From: Spirochaetota bacterium
GTDB lineage: Bacteria; Spirochaetota; UBA4802; JAGODF01
Direction: 5' to 3'
Length of the DNA stretch: 64,000 nt
NCBI GenBank assembly: GCA_029974015.1
Contig: JARKUF010000013.1
Span: forward strand, 18,537 to 82,536
The position numbers were made by a program, and so were the translations under genes. This document shows positions 1-8,504 of the stretch, in pieces. Below the pieces are notes generated by a model, which searched no databases, was not told the DNA's origin, and saw only the letters and a list, made by a program, of their open reading frames with translations. Within the stretch, counting starts at the first letter, position 1. Each line of letters opens with the position of its first letter.

Positions 1-2482
1 CCCCGAATTTGTGAGAGGCGTCATTCTCGACATCACCGAGAAGAAGGAAACCGATGAGCTGATCGAACGAAAAAACATCGATCTCGAAACGGTGAACGAG
101 GAACTGAACGCGACTATTGAAGAGCTTGAGGCGTCGAACGAGGCCTTTGAGACCCAGAACCGTGAGCTCCTCGTCGCACGCAATGATTTTGCAAAAAGCG
201 ATGCCTTTCTTCGAAGCATATTTCGGGCGGCCCCTGTGGGAATCGGTATCGTTGAGGGACGGACCCTGGGATGGACCAATGAAGCCTTTTGCGAAATAAC
301 CGGGTTCAGCGAGGACGAGCTGTCGGGGAAAAGCGTCCGCATCCTTTATCAGAGCGACGAGGAATTCGAAAACGTGGGGCGCGATCAGTATGCCCGAGTT
401 TCCCAGGACGGCACCGGCATTCTGGAAACCCAATGGAAGCGGAAGGACGGGACCATCATCGATGTGCTTTTGAGCTCCACGCCAATTGATCCCTCGGACC
501 TCTCGAAAGGAATCACCTTCGCGGCCCTGGACATCACGGAACGTAAGGCCATGGAGCGGGAACTGCGCCGCCTCACCGCGATTCTTGAAAGCACAAGCGA
601 CCTGGTGGCAACGTCCACGCCGGACAGGTGGGTTACTTATCTTAACCGGGCGGGCCGGGAGCTCATCGGATACGGCCCGGAGGCTGATATCGGTTCTCTT
701 CGCATAAGCGATTTTCACCCCGACTGGGCCTATGACTTCATCTCCCGGGAGGGTATCCCCCGGGCCATAGGTGAGGGCGTCTGGGAAGGAGAAACGGCGG
801 TCCTTACATCTGCGGGGAGGGAGGTCCCCGTATCCCAGGTCATTATATCGCACAAATCGGAAAAGGGGGAAGTGCAGTATCTCTCCACGGTCATGCGGGA
901 CATTTCCGAACGGAAAAAGGCCGAACAATTAGTGAGGGAGAGCGAGGAAAAGCTCCGAAACATCATCGAGCACAGCACCAACGCTTTCTACTCCCATACG
1001 GCGGACCATGTGCTCACATACATGAGCCCACAGTTCAAGGACATCTTTGGCTACCAGCCCGAAGAGGCAAAGACGCGATGGCCTGAGCTGACGACGGACA
1101 ATCCGATAAATATCAGGGGCTATGAGGCGACGGAAAGGGCCATTGCCACGGGGATGCGCCAGGAGCCCTACGAACTCGAACTTCGCCACAGGGACGGCCA
1201 TGCCATTTTTGTGGAGGTCCACGAGGCCCCTGTGGTGGTGAACGGGACGACCGTCGCCGTGGTGGGTGCCCTTACCGACATCACGAAACGCAAATCCGCC
1301 GAGGCGGCCCTGAAGAGGAGCGAAGAGCGGTTCAGGATGCTTGTGGAAACGATGCGGGACGGAATGGCGGTCCTTGACGCCAGGGGCCGTTTAAATTATG
1401 TAAACCCCAGACTTTGTGAAATGCTCGGGCGCAGCAGGGAAGACCTTCTCGGGACTGACCCCATGGACTTGCTTGACGAAAAAAACCGGGAGGTCCTGGT
1501 CTACCAGCTCGGGAAAAGGATGGAGAGTGGAACCGAAGTCTACGAGCTCGAATGGACCAGGCCCGACGGGAGGAAAACTCTGGCGCTTGTTTCTCCCAAG
1601 GTCATCTTCGATGAGAAAGGCGACTTTGCCGGGAGTTTCGGCGTCATCACCGACATCACGGAGCGGCGCCGCGCCGAGGAGCTCATGCTCCAGAATGAAA
1701 AGATGATGACAATAGGTGGCCTCGCCGCGGGAATGGCCCACGAGATCAACAATCCACTGGGGATCATTCTCCAGGGGGTCCAGGCGACGAACCTGAAGCT
1801 TTCCCGGGAGTTCGAGGCCAACAGAAAGCTCGCGGAGGAAACCGGTATTGCCCTGGACCGGCTCCGGGAGTACCTCGAGAAAAGCGAGATATTCTCCTAT
1901 CTCGACGGGATTTCTGAAGCGGGCCAGCGGGCCGCTGAGATCGTCACGAGCATGCTTCAGTTCAGCCGCCGCAGTACCGGAAAGAAAACATCCGTCAATC
2001 TGAGCGAACTTCTGGACCGCACCATCGAAATGGCCTCCCGGGACTATGACTTAAAAAAGAAATACGATTTCCGGAAAATTGCCATCGTCCGTGAGTACGA
2101 CATTTCCCTTACTGCTGTGCCCTGTGTTTCCACGGAAATGGAGCAGGTGATGATCAACCTGCTAAAAAACGCCGCCCAGGCCCTCTCCGGAATGGAAGGA
2201 GAAGGGTTTACTCCGCGGATTATGGTTACCACAAAAAGGACCGACGACAGCGCCGTCATAACCATCTCCGACAATGGTCCGGGTATCGATGACTACACGC
2301 GGCGCCACCTCTTTGAGCCCTTTTACACCACCAAAGGGCCGGGGGACGGAACGGGCCTGGGGCTCGCCGTGTCGTTTTTTATCGTAACCAGGAACCACAA
2401 CGGGTCCATCTCGGCCGAACAAGGGGAGGGTGGGGGTACAGCCTTCGTTGTGAAACTCCCCCTGACAGGAGGGAAAAGATGA
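1..2482 (+). CDS. Multi-PAS sensor histidine kinase, 5' end outside window
   Basis: The reading frame is open to the left edge (PEF precedes the first GTG at 11), and the first visible residues, VRGVILDITEKK, are the end of a PAS/PAC unit, so the N-terminus lies outside. After a coiled coil (about residues 15-60) come four PAS units (about 65-185, 190-305, 310-430, 435-555), each closing with a DITER/DISER-like motif. A HisKA helix follows with phospho-acceptor His near residue 577 (GMAHEINNPLG), then an HATPase with N box (NLLKNAAQAL), G1 (DNGPGID) and G2 (GTGLGL). No membrane segment is visible, so the seen part is cytoplasmic. The stop overlaps the start of the receiver gene (ATGA), so the two form a translationally coupled two-component pair. 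The signal sensed is unknown. Confidence 0.93.
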   Translation, partial: PEFVRGVILDITEKKETDELIERKNIDLETVNEELNATIEELEASNEAFETQNRELLVARNDFAKSDAFLRSIFRAAPVGIGIVEGRTLGWTNEAFCEITGFSEDELSGKSVRILYQSDEEFENVGRDQYARVSQDGTGILETQWKRKDGTIIDVLLSSTPIDPSDLSKGITFAALDITERKAMERELRRLTAILESTSDLVATSTPDRWVTYLNRAGRELIGYGPEADIGSLRISDFHPDWAYDFISREGIPRAIGEGVWEGETAVLTSAGREVPVSQVIISHKSEKGEVQYLSTVMRDISERKKAEQLVRESEEKLRNIIEHSTNAFYSHTADHVLTYMSPQFKDIFGYQPEEAKTRWPELTTDNPINIRGYEATERAIATGMRQEPYELELRHRDGHAIFVEVHEAPVVVNGTTVAVVGALTDITKRKSAEAALKRSEERFRMLVETMRDGMAVLDARGRLNYVNPRLCEMLGRSREDLLGTDPMDLLDEKNREVLVYQLGKRMESGTEVYELEWTRPDGRKTLALVSPKVIFDEKGDFAGSFGVITDITERRRAEELMLQNEKMMTIGGLAAGMAHEINNPLGIILQGVQATNLKLSREFEANRKLAEETGIALDRLREYLEKSEIFSYLDGISEAGQRAAEIVTSMLQFSRRSTGKKTSVNLSELLDRTIEMASRDYDLKKKYDFRKIAIVREYDISLTAVPCVSTEMEQVMINLLKNAAQALSGMEGEGFTPRIMVTTKRTDDSAVITISDNGPGIDDYTRRHLFEPFYTTKGPGDGTGLGLAVSFFIVTRNHNGSISAEQGEGGGTAFVVKLPLTGGKR

Positions 2483-2862
2483 GCGTAGAACGGATAAAAA
2501 TCCTCATCGTGGACGACGAGCCCCTGGTGAGCAAGATGCTCCGGGCATTTTTGGAGTTCAAGGGCCTTGCCGTGGACGTCGCGTCGACGGGTTCCGAGGC
2601 CCTTGAGAAGCTTGGCCGCGGCGGGTACGCCGCCGCCGTCGTCGACATGCGGCTTCCGGACATGTCCGGCGATGATGTCATCGCCAGGGCCGGGGACATT
2701 TCCCCGGGAACGCATTATTTCATTCACACCGCGTCCCTGGACTACCGGCTTTCACCCCGCCTGAGGGGAATGGGAATCGGCGACGAGGACGTACTTTACA
2801 AGCCGATGAGAGACATGGACGATCTTCATAACGCGCTAATGAAAAGGATCGGCCCCCGGTAA
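2479..2862 (+). CDS. Stand-alone response regulator receiver (CheY-like)
   Basis: This 127-residue protein is a single receiver domain with no output domain. The acidic pair is in LIVDDEP (residues 9-15), the phospho-acceptor is Asp56 (VVDMRLPDMSG) and the conserved Lys sits in LYKPM near the C-terminus. Its ATG overlaps the stop of the preceding kinase gene, so it is very probably the kinase's direct phosphorylation target. With no DNA-binding or enzymatic part it must act by protein contact or as a phosphorelay intermediate. The SD is the AGGAGGG just before the kinase stop. Confidence 0.93.
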   Translation: MSVERIKILIVDDEPLVSKMLRAFLEFKGLAVDVASTGSEALEKLGRGGYAAAVVDMRLPDMSGDDVIARAGDISPGTHYFIHTASLDYRLSPRLRGMGIGDEDVLYKPMRDMDDLHNALMKRIGPR

Positions 2863-2883
2863 GCGAGGGGCCCGGAGGGAAAG

Positions 2884-3837
2884 ATGGGCATCGTACACGA
2901 CCTCGTGGTAACCTACGGAAACGAAGAGCTCCTCTACATACAGACCCATGATTATCCCGACCATGACGCCGTGTCCTCCGCCGCAGGCCTTCAGGAAATT
3001 CTGCGCCGGCTCGGAGTGCAAAGCCGAATCATCTTCGAAGGCGACATTCAGCGCGACTCCCTCAGGAAGATGATACACGATCTGGATATTTCCATCGCGA
3101 GGAGCTGCGATGTGGAACTGGAGGCGGACCATAAAATCGTCATCGTCGACGGATGCAAGGGAAACAAGAACGTTACGGACCTCATCGGCGAAGAGGTGGC
3201 CGTCATCGACCACCATCAGGTGAAGGCCGCGGATGACGTGCCCTTCGTTGATATCAGGCCCGACTACGGCGCCTGCGCCTCCATCATCTACACGTATTTT
3301 CGAGAGTTTGAATTGGAAATTCCGCGAAAAATCGCCACGGCCCTCATGATCGGAATCAATATGGACACGGCGCTTTTGACGCGCAATGTCGGTGAGGCCG
3401 ACGTCCAGGCCTACGCGGACCTCTATCCTCTGGCGGACATCCGCCTCCAGAATACCCTCCTTCGCAACTACATCCAGACGAAGGACCTGGAATTTTACCG
3501 CTATGCCATCAACAATGTCAAAATTGAAAAGGCAGTGAGCTTCTGCTATTTTCCCGAAGGGTGCAACCAGAACCTTCTGGGAATTCTGGGGGATTTTTTA
3601 CTTTCCCTGGAGGAAATCGATTTCTCGATACTCTGCGCGAAAAACAAAGGGAAGGTAAACTTTTCAATAAGAAACGAACGCCCGGAGTGGAACGCCGCCC
3701 TGGTGATTCAAAACGCTCTCCAGGGCATCGGCTTCGGCGGCGGCCATGCCGACATGGCCGGAGGCATCATCCACGATGCATCGCTCTTCGACCCCGCCGA
3801 GGTGTACGCCCTGTTTGCACGGGAACTGGGATTGTAA
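2884..3837 (+). CDS. DHH-family phosphoesterase (NrnA/RecJ-like)
   Basis: A 317-residue cytoplasmic protein of the DHH superfamily. Metal-binding motifs are in order: DYPDHDAVSSA (about residues 23-33), IVIVDG (about 82), and the name-giving DHH in VIDHHQ (about residues 108-113). The C-terminal DHHA1 substrate domain ends in the typical glycine-rich GGGHADMAGG (about 280). Family members hydrolyse nanoRNA, pAp or linear/cyclic dinucleotides. A c-di-AMP cyclase gene is present at 37.9 kb, so a pApA/c-di-AMP role is possible but not shown. It starts 21 bp after the receiver gene with AGGGAAAG as SD and probably belongs to the same transcript. Confidence 0.85.
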   Translation: MGIVHDLVVTYGNEELLYIQTHDYPDHDAVSSAAGLQEILRRLGVQSRIIFEGDIQRDSLRKMIHDLDISIARSCDVELEADHKIVIVDGCKGNKNVTDLIGEEVAVIDHHQVKAADDVPFVDIRPDYGACASIIYTYFREFELEIPRKIATALMIGINMDTALLTRNVGEADVQAYADLYPLADIRLQNTLLRNYIQTKDLEFYRYAINNVKIEKAVSFCYFPEGCNQNLLGILGDFLLSLEEIDFSILCAKNKGKVNFSIRNERPEWNAALVIQNALQGIGFGGGHADMAGGIIHDASLFDPAEVYALFARELGL

Positions 3838-3840
3838 GCA

Positions 3841-4638
3841 TTATGGCCGCTGTTCTGCCATGACCTTTTTCAGAAGGGCGGGATTGTCGCTCATGATGCC
3901 GTCGGCTCCCGCGCTGAGGAGGCGCTTCATGTCCGCCTCGCGGTTTACGGTCCAGACATGGACGCGGGCCCCCATTTCGTGAAGGCGCCGGATGAATCCC
4001 CCGGAGGCGATGCGTGAGGCGCCGTAAAACTCCGGTACCTGGAAGGCGTCGGCGGCTGTCCCCTTCTTCATGTGGATGAGGGATGAGCGGTAAAGGAAAA
4101 ATATACCGATAATCTCCCACATCGAGGCCGATGTGGCCATAGCAGGAAGCAACCGCCTTGCGGCTTTGAGGTTTCCTCTGTATTCCGAGGCTGTGAGGAC
4201 CCTTTCCACGGCGCCGCAGGATGTGAGCATCTCGCAGTATGCTGGCGCCTGTGCGGGGACATTGTCTTTCAGGTCTATGTTGAACCGCTGGTCCGGAAAT
4301 TCAACTAATACTTCTTCCAGGGTGGGTATTTCAAGGCCCTTTCCCCGGAAGGGAAACTCTTTTCCGTCAGGGGACCAGCGATATCCCGCATCGAGCTTTT
4401 TGATATCCGCCAGAGTGAGCTTCGATACCTTGCCGGAGCCGCCCGTCGTCCTTTCAACGGAATCGTCGTGTATAACCACGAAATGGCCGTCCTTTGTGCG
4501 GTGCACGTCCGTCTCAATTACGTCTACGCCCATTTCCACGGCGCTTTGGAACGCCGCCAGGGTGTTTTCCGGGTAATTCGCCGAATCGCCGCGATGGGCG
4601 AATATCGAGGGTTCGGGGGTAAAAAAACGCTTGTTCAT
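3841..4638 (-). CDS. Glycerophosphodiester phosphodiesterase (GDPD)
   Basis: A 265-residue protein whose N-terminus carries the GDPD signature FAHRGDSANYPENTLAAF, followed by IETDVHRTKDGHFVVIHDD and, at the C-terminus, VWTVNREADMKRLLSAGADG. These are the standard catalytic His/Glu/Asp positions of the TIM-barrel phosphodiesterase that splits glycerophosphodiesters to glycerol-3-phosphate and an alcohol. No signal peptide is visible, so it is probably cytoplasmic. An upstream in-frame extension to 4875 exists but has no family similarity; the HRGD motif lies 16 residues after the chosen ATG at 4638. It converges with the DHH gene (3-bp gap) and is divergent from the next gene. Confidence 0.9.
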   Translation of the reverse strand: MNKRFFTPEPSIFAHRGDSANYPENTLAAFQSAVEMGVDVIETDVHRTKDGHFVVIHDDSVERTTGGSGKVSKLTLADIKKLDAGYRWSPDGKEFPFRGKGLEIPTLEEVLVEFPDQRFNIDLKDNVPAQAPAYCEMLTSCGAVERVLTASEYRGNLKAARRLLPAMATSASMWEIIGIFFLYRSSLIHMKKGTAADAFQVPEFYGASRIASGGFIRRLHEMGARVHVWTVNREADMKRLLSAGADGIMSDNPALLKKVMAEQRP

Positions 4639-4717
4639 TTTTTGCCTGTCCGTCCAATTTTTAGTTGATTTATTATCCCTGGCTTTCCACTCTAATCGGA
4701 GGTTCGCCGTGAGGATT

Positions 4718-5392
4718 ATGGGAGCAGATGCCGCGGATGCGCAAACCTTTTTTCTTTTTCGGAGGGCCGCACGGGCTTCCGTGAGAAACTCTCTATCATG
4801 GAGGAACATGGCAAGGGCAACATCCCTCCTGAAAGCTTTTATCAATAAATCCATACCATCCGAAGGCGCCATCATAATCTCATCACATTTTGATCCCGCT
4901 TCCCTGTATTCGATTTACGAAATCACGGCTTTCGCCGGGGCCGCTTCGCCAAGCAGGGGTCCGGAAGGCTTCAGCTTTCCCCTGGAAGGTGAGCGGCTCT
5001 ATGTCCTGGCGGAGCCTCCGGGATGTGAGGACAGTACGGTGGGACCCCGGGACCGCGGCGAGGGGCGATCGATTCCCCTGGAGTTTGGCGGACTCTTTCA
5101 AGTCGAGGGAAAAGACGGTGGAAGGATATTGGTGTCCCGGCGGCCGCTTCGCATAGGCCCTCCGTTTACGGTAGCGAACGCAGGGGGAGAAGATTTCAGC
5201 TTTCTCTTTTATCGCACGGACGATATCGGCGAGGCGATTCGGGCCTTCATTGCCGACGTGCTGTACAATGACTCCGGGGCCGGGAAAGATGAAGCCTTGA
5301 AAGCCGCGGAGCTGGTGTTTGAAGGGGTGGTGCAATTCACTTTCGAAGGGCCGCCCGGGAGCGCGGATACCACATGGAAGACGGGCGCATGA
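4718..5392 (+). CDS. Hypothetical protein before corC
   Basis: An open frame of about 224 residues, start uncertain (ATG at 4718 behind GAGG, or ATG at 4808 behind GGAGGA). I do not recognise the family. The central part is rich in Gly, Pro and aromatic residues (SSHFDPASLYSIYEITAFAG, SFPLEGERLYVLAEPPG), with a run of short beta-like segments. The C-terminal third is helical and acidic (DDIGEAIRAFIADVLYNDSG). No signal peptide or membrane segment is convincing. It overlaps the following CBS-protein gene by 19 bp in the same direction, which favours a real, co-translated gene. YbeY often precedes corC in other genomes, but the YbeY metal-binding His motif is absent here. Confidence 0.6.
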   Translation: MGADAADAQTFFLFRRAARASVRNSLSWRNMARATSLLKAFINKSIPSEGAIIISSHFDPASLYSIYEITAFAGAASPSRGPEGFSFPLEGERLYVLAEPPGCEDSTVGPRDRGEGRSIPLEFGGLFQVEGKDGGRILVSRRPLRIGPPFTVANAGGEDFSFLFYRTDDIGEAIRAFIADVLYNDSGAGKDEALKAAELVFEGVVQFTFEGPPGSADTTWKTGA

Positions 5393-6258
5393 CAATGGAG
5401 CGTGATTCAGAAGAACGGAAAGATGGCGCGGCGGGTTCACTGTTGCGGAGAATTATCCGCAGGCTAAAAGGCAGTCCGTCGGCGGAAAACGAGGAAAGTC
5501 CGCCTGATCCGCATCCCGAACTGAAGGGCCTGAAAACCCTGGAACCCGCCAGAATTGAGATGGTCCGCGGCGTCATCAATTTATCGAGCCGCATTGTCCG
5601 GGAAATCATGATTCCCCGGGTGGACATCATTGCGGTAAACTTCGACACATCCATAAAAGACCTCACCAAAACAATCTATGACGCCGGGCATTCCCGTGTC
5701 CCGGTGTACCGCGGAACCATTGACAATATCATCGGCGTGCTCCATGTCAAGGACCTCCTGCGTTTCATAATCGACCGACGCGGAAAATTCAGCCTGAAAA
5801 AACTCATACGAAAACCTTTCTTCGTGCCTGAGACGATGCCCCTGGACGACCTCCTCAGGGAGTTCAAAAAGAGGCGCCTCCACATGGCCGTTGCGGTTGA
5901 TGAGTACGGGGGCTTCGGCGGCATCGTCACTCTGGAGGACATCCTCGAGGAGATTGTGGGGGAGATAGGAGACGAGTTCGACGACGACGAAGCCCCTGAG
6001 TTCCGAAGAACCGGCAGGAACAGCTATGAGGCGGATTCCCGGATGGTCCTCTCCGATTTCTGCGAAGAGCTCGGCGTGGAGCTTCCGGTCAACGATTTCG
6101 ACACCCTGGGGGGCTTCGTCCTGGACCTTTTCGGCAAGATTCCCGAAAAGGACGAGACGGTGAAATACGGCGATATAACTTTCAGGATCAAAGAAATCGA
6201 GGGCACGAGGATCAACCGCATAGCCGTCACCGTTTCCCGCGACACTGCCGGCGGCTGA
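5374..6258 (+). CDS. corC: CorC/HlyC-family CBS-domain protein
   Basis: A 294-residue soluble protein. It has a charged N-terminal stretch, then the family signature VREIMIPRVDIIAV (about residues 70-83), two CBS domains (about 80-140 and 145-200, with HSRVPVYRGTIDNIIGVLH and VAVDEYGGFGGIVTLED) and the C-terminal CorC_HlyC transporter-associated domain (FDTLGGFVLDLFGKIP). It lacks the DUF21 membrane domain of long TlyC-type homologues, so it is the short, cytoplasmic CorC type linked to Mg/Co efflux and envelope maintenance. It overlaps the gene before it and is followed 2 bp later by recO, an arrangement typical of an essential-gene cluster. Confidence 0.88.
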   Translation: MEDGRMTMERDSEERKDGAAGSLLRRIIRRLKGSPSAENEESPPDPHPELKGLKTLEPARIEMVRGVINLSSRIVREIMIPRVDIIAVNFDTSIKDLTKTIYDAGHSRVPVYRGTIDNIIGVLHVKDLLRFIIDRRGKFSLKKLIRKPFFVPETMPLDDLLREFKKRRLHMAVAVDEYGGFGGIVTLEDILEEIVGEIGDEFDDDEAPEFRRTGRNSYEADSRMVLSDFCEELGVELPVNDFDTLGGFVLDLFGKIPEKDETVKYGDITFRIKEIEGTRINRIAVTVSRDTAGG

Positions 6259-6260
6259 AT

Positions 6261-7073
6261 ATGGAAATACAGAAATCCAGGGGAATCGTCCTCTCATCGC
6301 GGTCCGTCGGCGAGGCGGACCGCCTGGTCCGGGCCTTTACGAGGGAGTACGGCAAGCGGAGTTTCGTCTTCAAGGGCATACGCAAAAGCAAAAAGCGCTC
6401 CGCGGCGGCCGCGGAGCCGGGGGCACTCCTGGATCTGGTGTACTATTACCACGCCGAGAGGGACTTCCATATCGTCAACGAGTTCACCCTGCGCGGCCAG
6501 CACCGCGGACCCGAAGCCGATCTCGCGGGGATACTCTACCTGTTTCTGATGCTGGAGGTGGTCGACAAAACCACGGGGCAGAACGATCCCGGACGCCCCG
6601 TCTTCGATCTCCTGGAGGCGGCATTGAAGGCCCTGGATGAGACTTCACGGCGCGGCCACCTGGCGGTTTTTTTCATCCTCCATCTCCTGAGAATTGGCGG
6701 GATCCTACCCGGGTTTGACTCGTGCAAAATATGCGGAAAGAGGGAGTTGGAACGGTTCGCCCTGGACTGGGCCGACCTCGCTCCGGTTTGTGCAACCTGT
6801 GCCGGGGGGAGAAGGATGGGGCGGCTTCTGCCCCGGGGCGGAATTGAGTTTATCAGGACGTCCCTCCGGACCAAATACTCCTCCCTGGACCTCGATGCAT
6901 GGGATGATGATCTGGTCCTGGACCTCCTCTTTAACCTTTGCCTCTTTATCGAGGGCTATTTCCACACTGTACTTAAATCCAAGGAAATGGTCTTTTCTGG
7001 AATCGCAGGAGGGAAAAAGCTTGAATTGCAATGCAGAGATGGCAATAACCTTTGGGAATCTCAAAAAATTTAA
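6261..7073 (+). CDS. recO: DNA repair protein RecO
   Basis: A 270-residue RecO. The N-terminal OB fold is recognisable (GIVLSSRSVGEADRLVRAFT, residues 9-28), followed by the GIRKSKKRS basic patch, a helical domain and the C-terminal zinc motif CKICGKRE ... CATC (about residues 155-180). RecO loads RecA on SSB-coated DNA in the RecFOR pathway. The last codons and stop lie at the edge of a dispersed palindromic repeat that starts at about 7050, so the extreme C-terminus (after GKKLELQ) may be repeat-derived. Confidence 0.9.
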   Translation: MEIQKSRGIVLSSRSVGEADRLVRAFTREYGKRSFVFKGIRKSKKRSAAAAEPGALLDLVYYYHAERDFHIVNEFTLRGQHRGPEADLAGILYLFLMLEVVDKTTGQNDPGRPVFDLLEAALKALDETSRRGHLAVFFILHLLRIGGILPGFDSCKICGKRELERFALDWADLAPVCATCAGGRRMGRLLPRGGIEFIRTSLRTKYSSLDLDAWDDDLVLDLLFNLCLFIEGYFHTVLKSKEMVFSGIAGGKKLELQCRDGNNLWESQKI

Positions 7074-7164
7074 TTTTTGAATTTCCCAAAAATTGTAACT
7101 ACTGGCATACTCAGGAATCAGGTTTTTAGAGTTTGTCCATTGATAAACCCGGGGCCCGGGTTTT
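7050..7164. repeat. Dispersed palindromic element, copy 1 (with terminator-like hairpin)
   Basis: This stretch between recO and purB resembles other intergenic copies in the window. It contains CTCAAAAAATTT, then AAATTGTAACTACTGGCATA, then AGGAATCAGGTTTTT. The same order recurs at about 62.3 kb and, partly, at 17.5 and 53.3 kb. Its right end is a hairpin with arms 7145-7151 (AAACCCG) and 7157-7163 (CGGGTTT) followed by a short T run, which could terminate recO transcription. The usual CCGCCCGCC core is missing in this copy. Confidence 0.6.
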
Positions 7165-7185
7165 GTTCCGAAAAGAGAGGTTGAT

Positions 7186-8481
7186 ATGATAGACCGCTAT
7201 TCGCGCCCGGAAATAAAAAAGATATGGGAGTTGGAGAACAAGTTCCGCATCTGGCTCGATATTGAGATCGCCGCATGCGAGGCCCGGGCCGAGGCGGGCC
7301 ATATCCCGCCGGGGGACCTGGCGCTCATAAAGGAGAAGGCAGGCTTCGATGTGGGGCGAATTCTCGAGATAGAGAACAAAGTGCATCACGATGTCATCGC
7401 CTTCCTCACCGATGTGGCGGAGAGGGTGGGCCCGGCAAGTCGCCACATCCACTACGCCCTCACTTCAAGCGATATAGGGGATACCGCCCTTTCCATACAG
7501 ATGCGCCAGTCAGGGGAGGTCCTCCTCTCCGGAATTGACGGACTCATAGATGCGGTGAAGGAAAAGGCCCTGCAGTACCGTGACATCCCCTGCATGGGGC
7601 GCTCCCACGGCGTCCACGCCGAACCCACAACCTTCGGCTTGAAAATGGCCCTCTACTACGCCGAGTTCCGGCGCGACCGGGAGAGGATCGCCCGCGCGAT
7701 CGAAAACATTTCCTATGGAAAGCTCTCCGGCGCGGTGGGGACTTTCAGCAATATCGACCCCTCTCTTGAAGAGAAGGTGCTGTCGCGGCTTGGCCTTCGG
7801 GCGGACCCCGTGGTCACACAGGTGATCCAGAGGGACCGCCATGCCGAGTTCATGGCCGTCCTGGCCATCACAGCAGGGACGCTTGACAAACTTGCCACGG
7901 AAATACGCCATCTCCAGCGCACGGAAGTGCGGGAGGTCGAGGAGCCCTTTCAGAAGGGCCAGAAGGGTTCGTCGGCCATGCCCCATAAGCGCAACCCGGT
8001 CCTTTCGGAACGGGTCTCGGGCCTTTCCCGCGTCATCAAGGCGAACCTGAACGTGGCCCTGGAAAACATGACCCTCTGGCACGAGCGCGACATCTCCCAC
8101 TCCTCGGCGGAGAGGGTGGTGATTCCCGACTCCGTTATCGCCCTGGACTATCTCATCCACCGGATGGTTTTCATTATCCGAAACCTCATCGTCTATCCCG
8201 ACGCCATGCTGGAGAACATCGAAAAGACCGGCGGGCTCTTCTATTCACAGGGCCTGCTTCTGAAACTCGTGGAGAAGGGGATGAGCAGGGAGGAATCGTA
8301 CGACGCTGTCCAGCGCATTGCCATGAGGGTGTGGGCCAGGGAGGGGACCCTGAAAGAACTTGCGCTGAATGACCCGGAAATTTCGAAACACCTCACTTCG
8401 GCGGAGGCGGATGAAATTTTCACGCTCTCCCGGTACCTGGGCAATATCGGGCATATCTTCAGGAGGGCGGGTCTCGGATAA
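7186..8481 (+). CDS. purB: Adenylosuccinate lyase
   Basis: A 431-residue fumarase-superfamily lyase that cleaves SAICAR and adenylosuccinate in purine synthesis. The signature GSSAMPHKRNP lies at about residues 262-272. The conserved YALTSSDIGDTA (about 90) and RSHGVHAEPTTFG (about 139) regions supply the catalytic Ser and His. Length is normal for the short bacterial PurB type. A good SD (GAGAGGTTGATATG) fixes the start. It is followed 23 bp later by a SUMF1-fold gene in the same direction. Confidence 0.95.
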   Translation: MIDRYSRPEIKKIWELENKFRIWLDIEIAACEARAEAGHIPPGDLALIKEKAGFDVGRILEIENKVHHDVIAFLTDVAERVGPASRHIHYALTSSDIGDTALSIQMRQSGEVLLSGIDGLIDAVKEKALQYRDIPCMGRSHGVHAEPTTFGLKMALYYAEFRRDRERIARAIENISYGKLSGAVGTFSNIDPSLEEKVLSRLGLRADPVVTQVIQRDRHAEFMAVLAITAGTLDKLATEIRHLQRTEVREVEEPFQKGQKGSSAMPHKRNPVLSERVSGLSRVIKANLNVALENMTLWHERDISHSSAERVVIPDSVIALDYLIHRMVFIIRNLIVYPDAMLENIEKTGGLFYSQGLLLKLVEKGMSREESYDAVQRIAMRVWAREGTLKELALNDPEISKHLTSAEADEIFTLSRYLGNIGHIFRRAGLG

Positions 8482-8504
8482 GGAGGCGCCGCCGGGCATG
8501 TCCG

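Noticed and set aside
4883..5440. Minus-strand frame opposite the hypothetical gene and corC
   Set aside because: It runs across the corC start and has no SD; the plus-strand frame has the better context.
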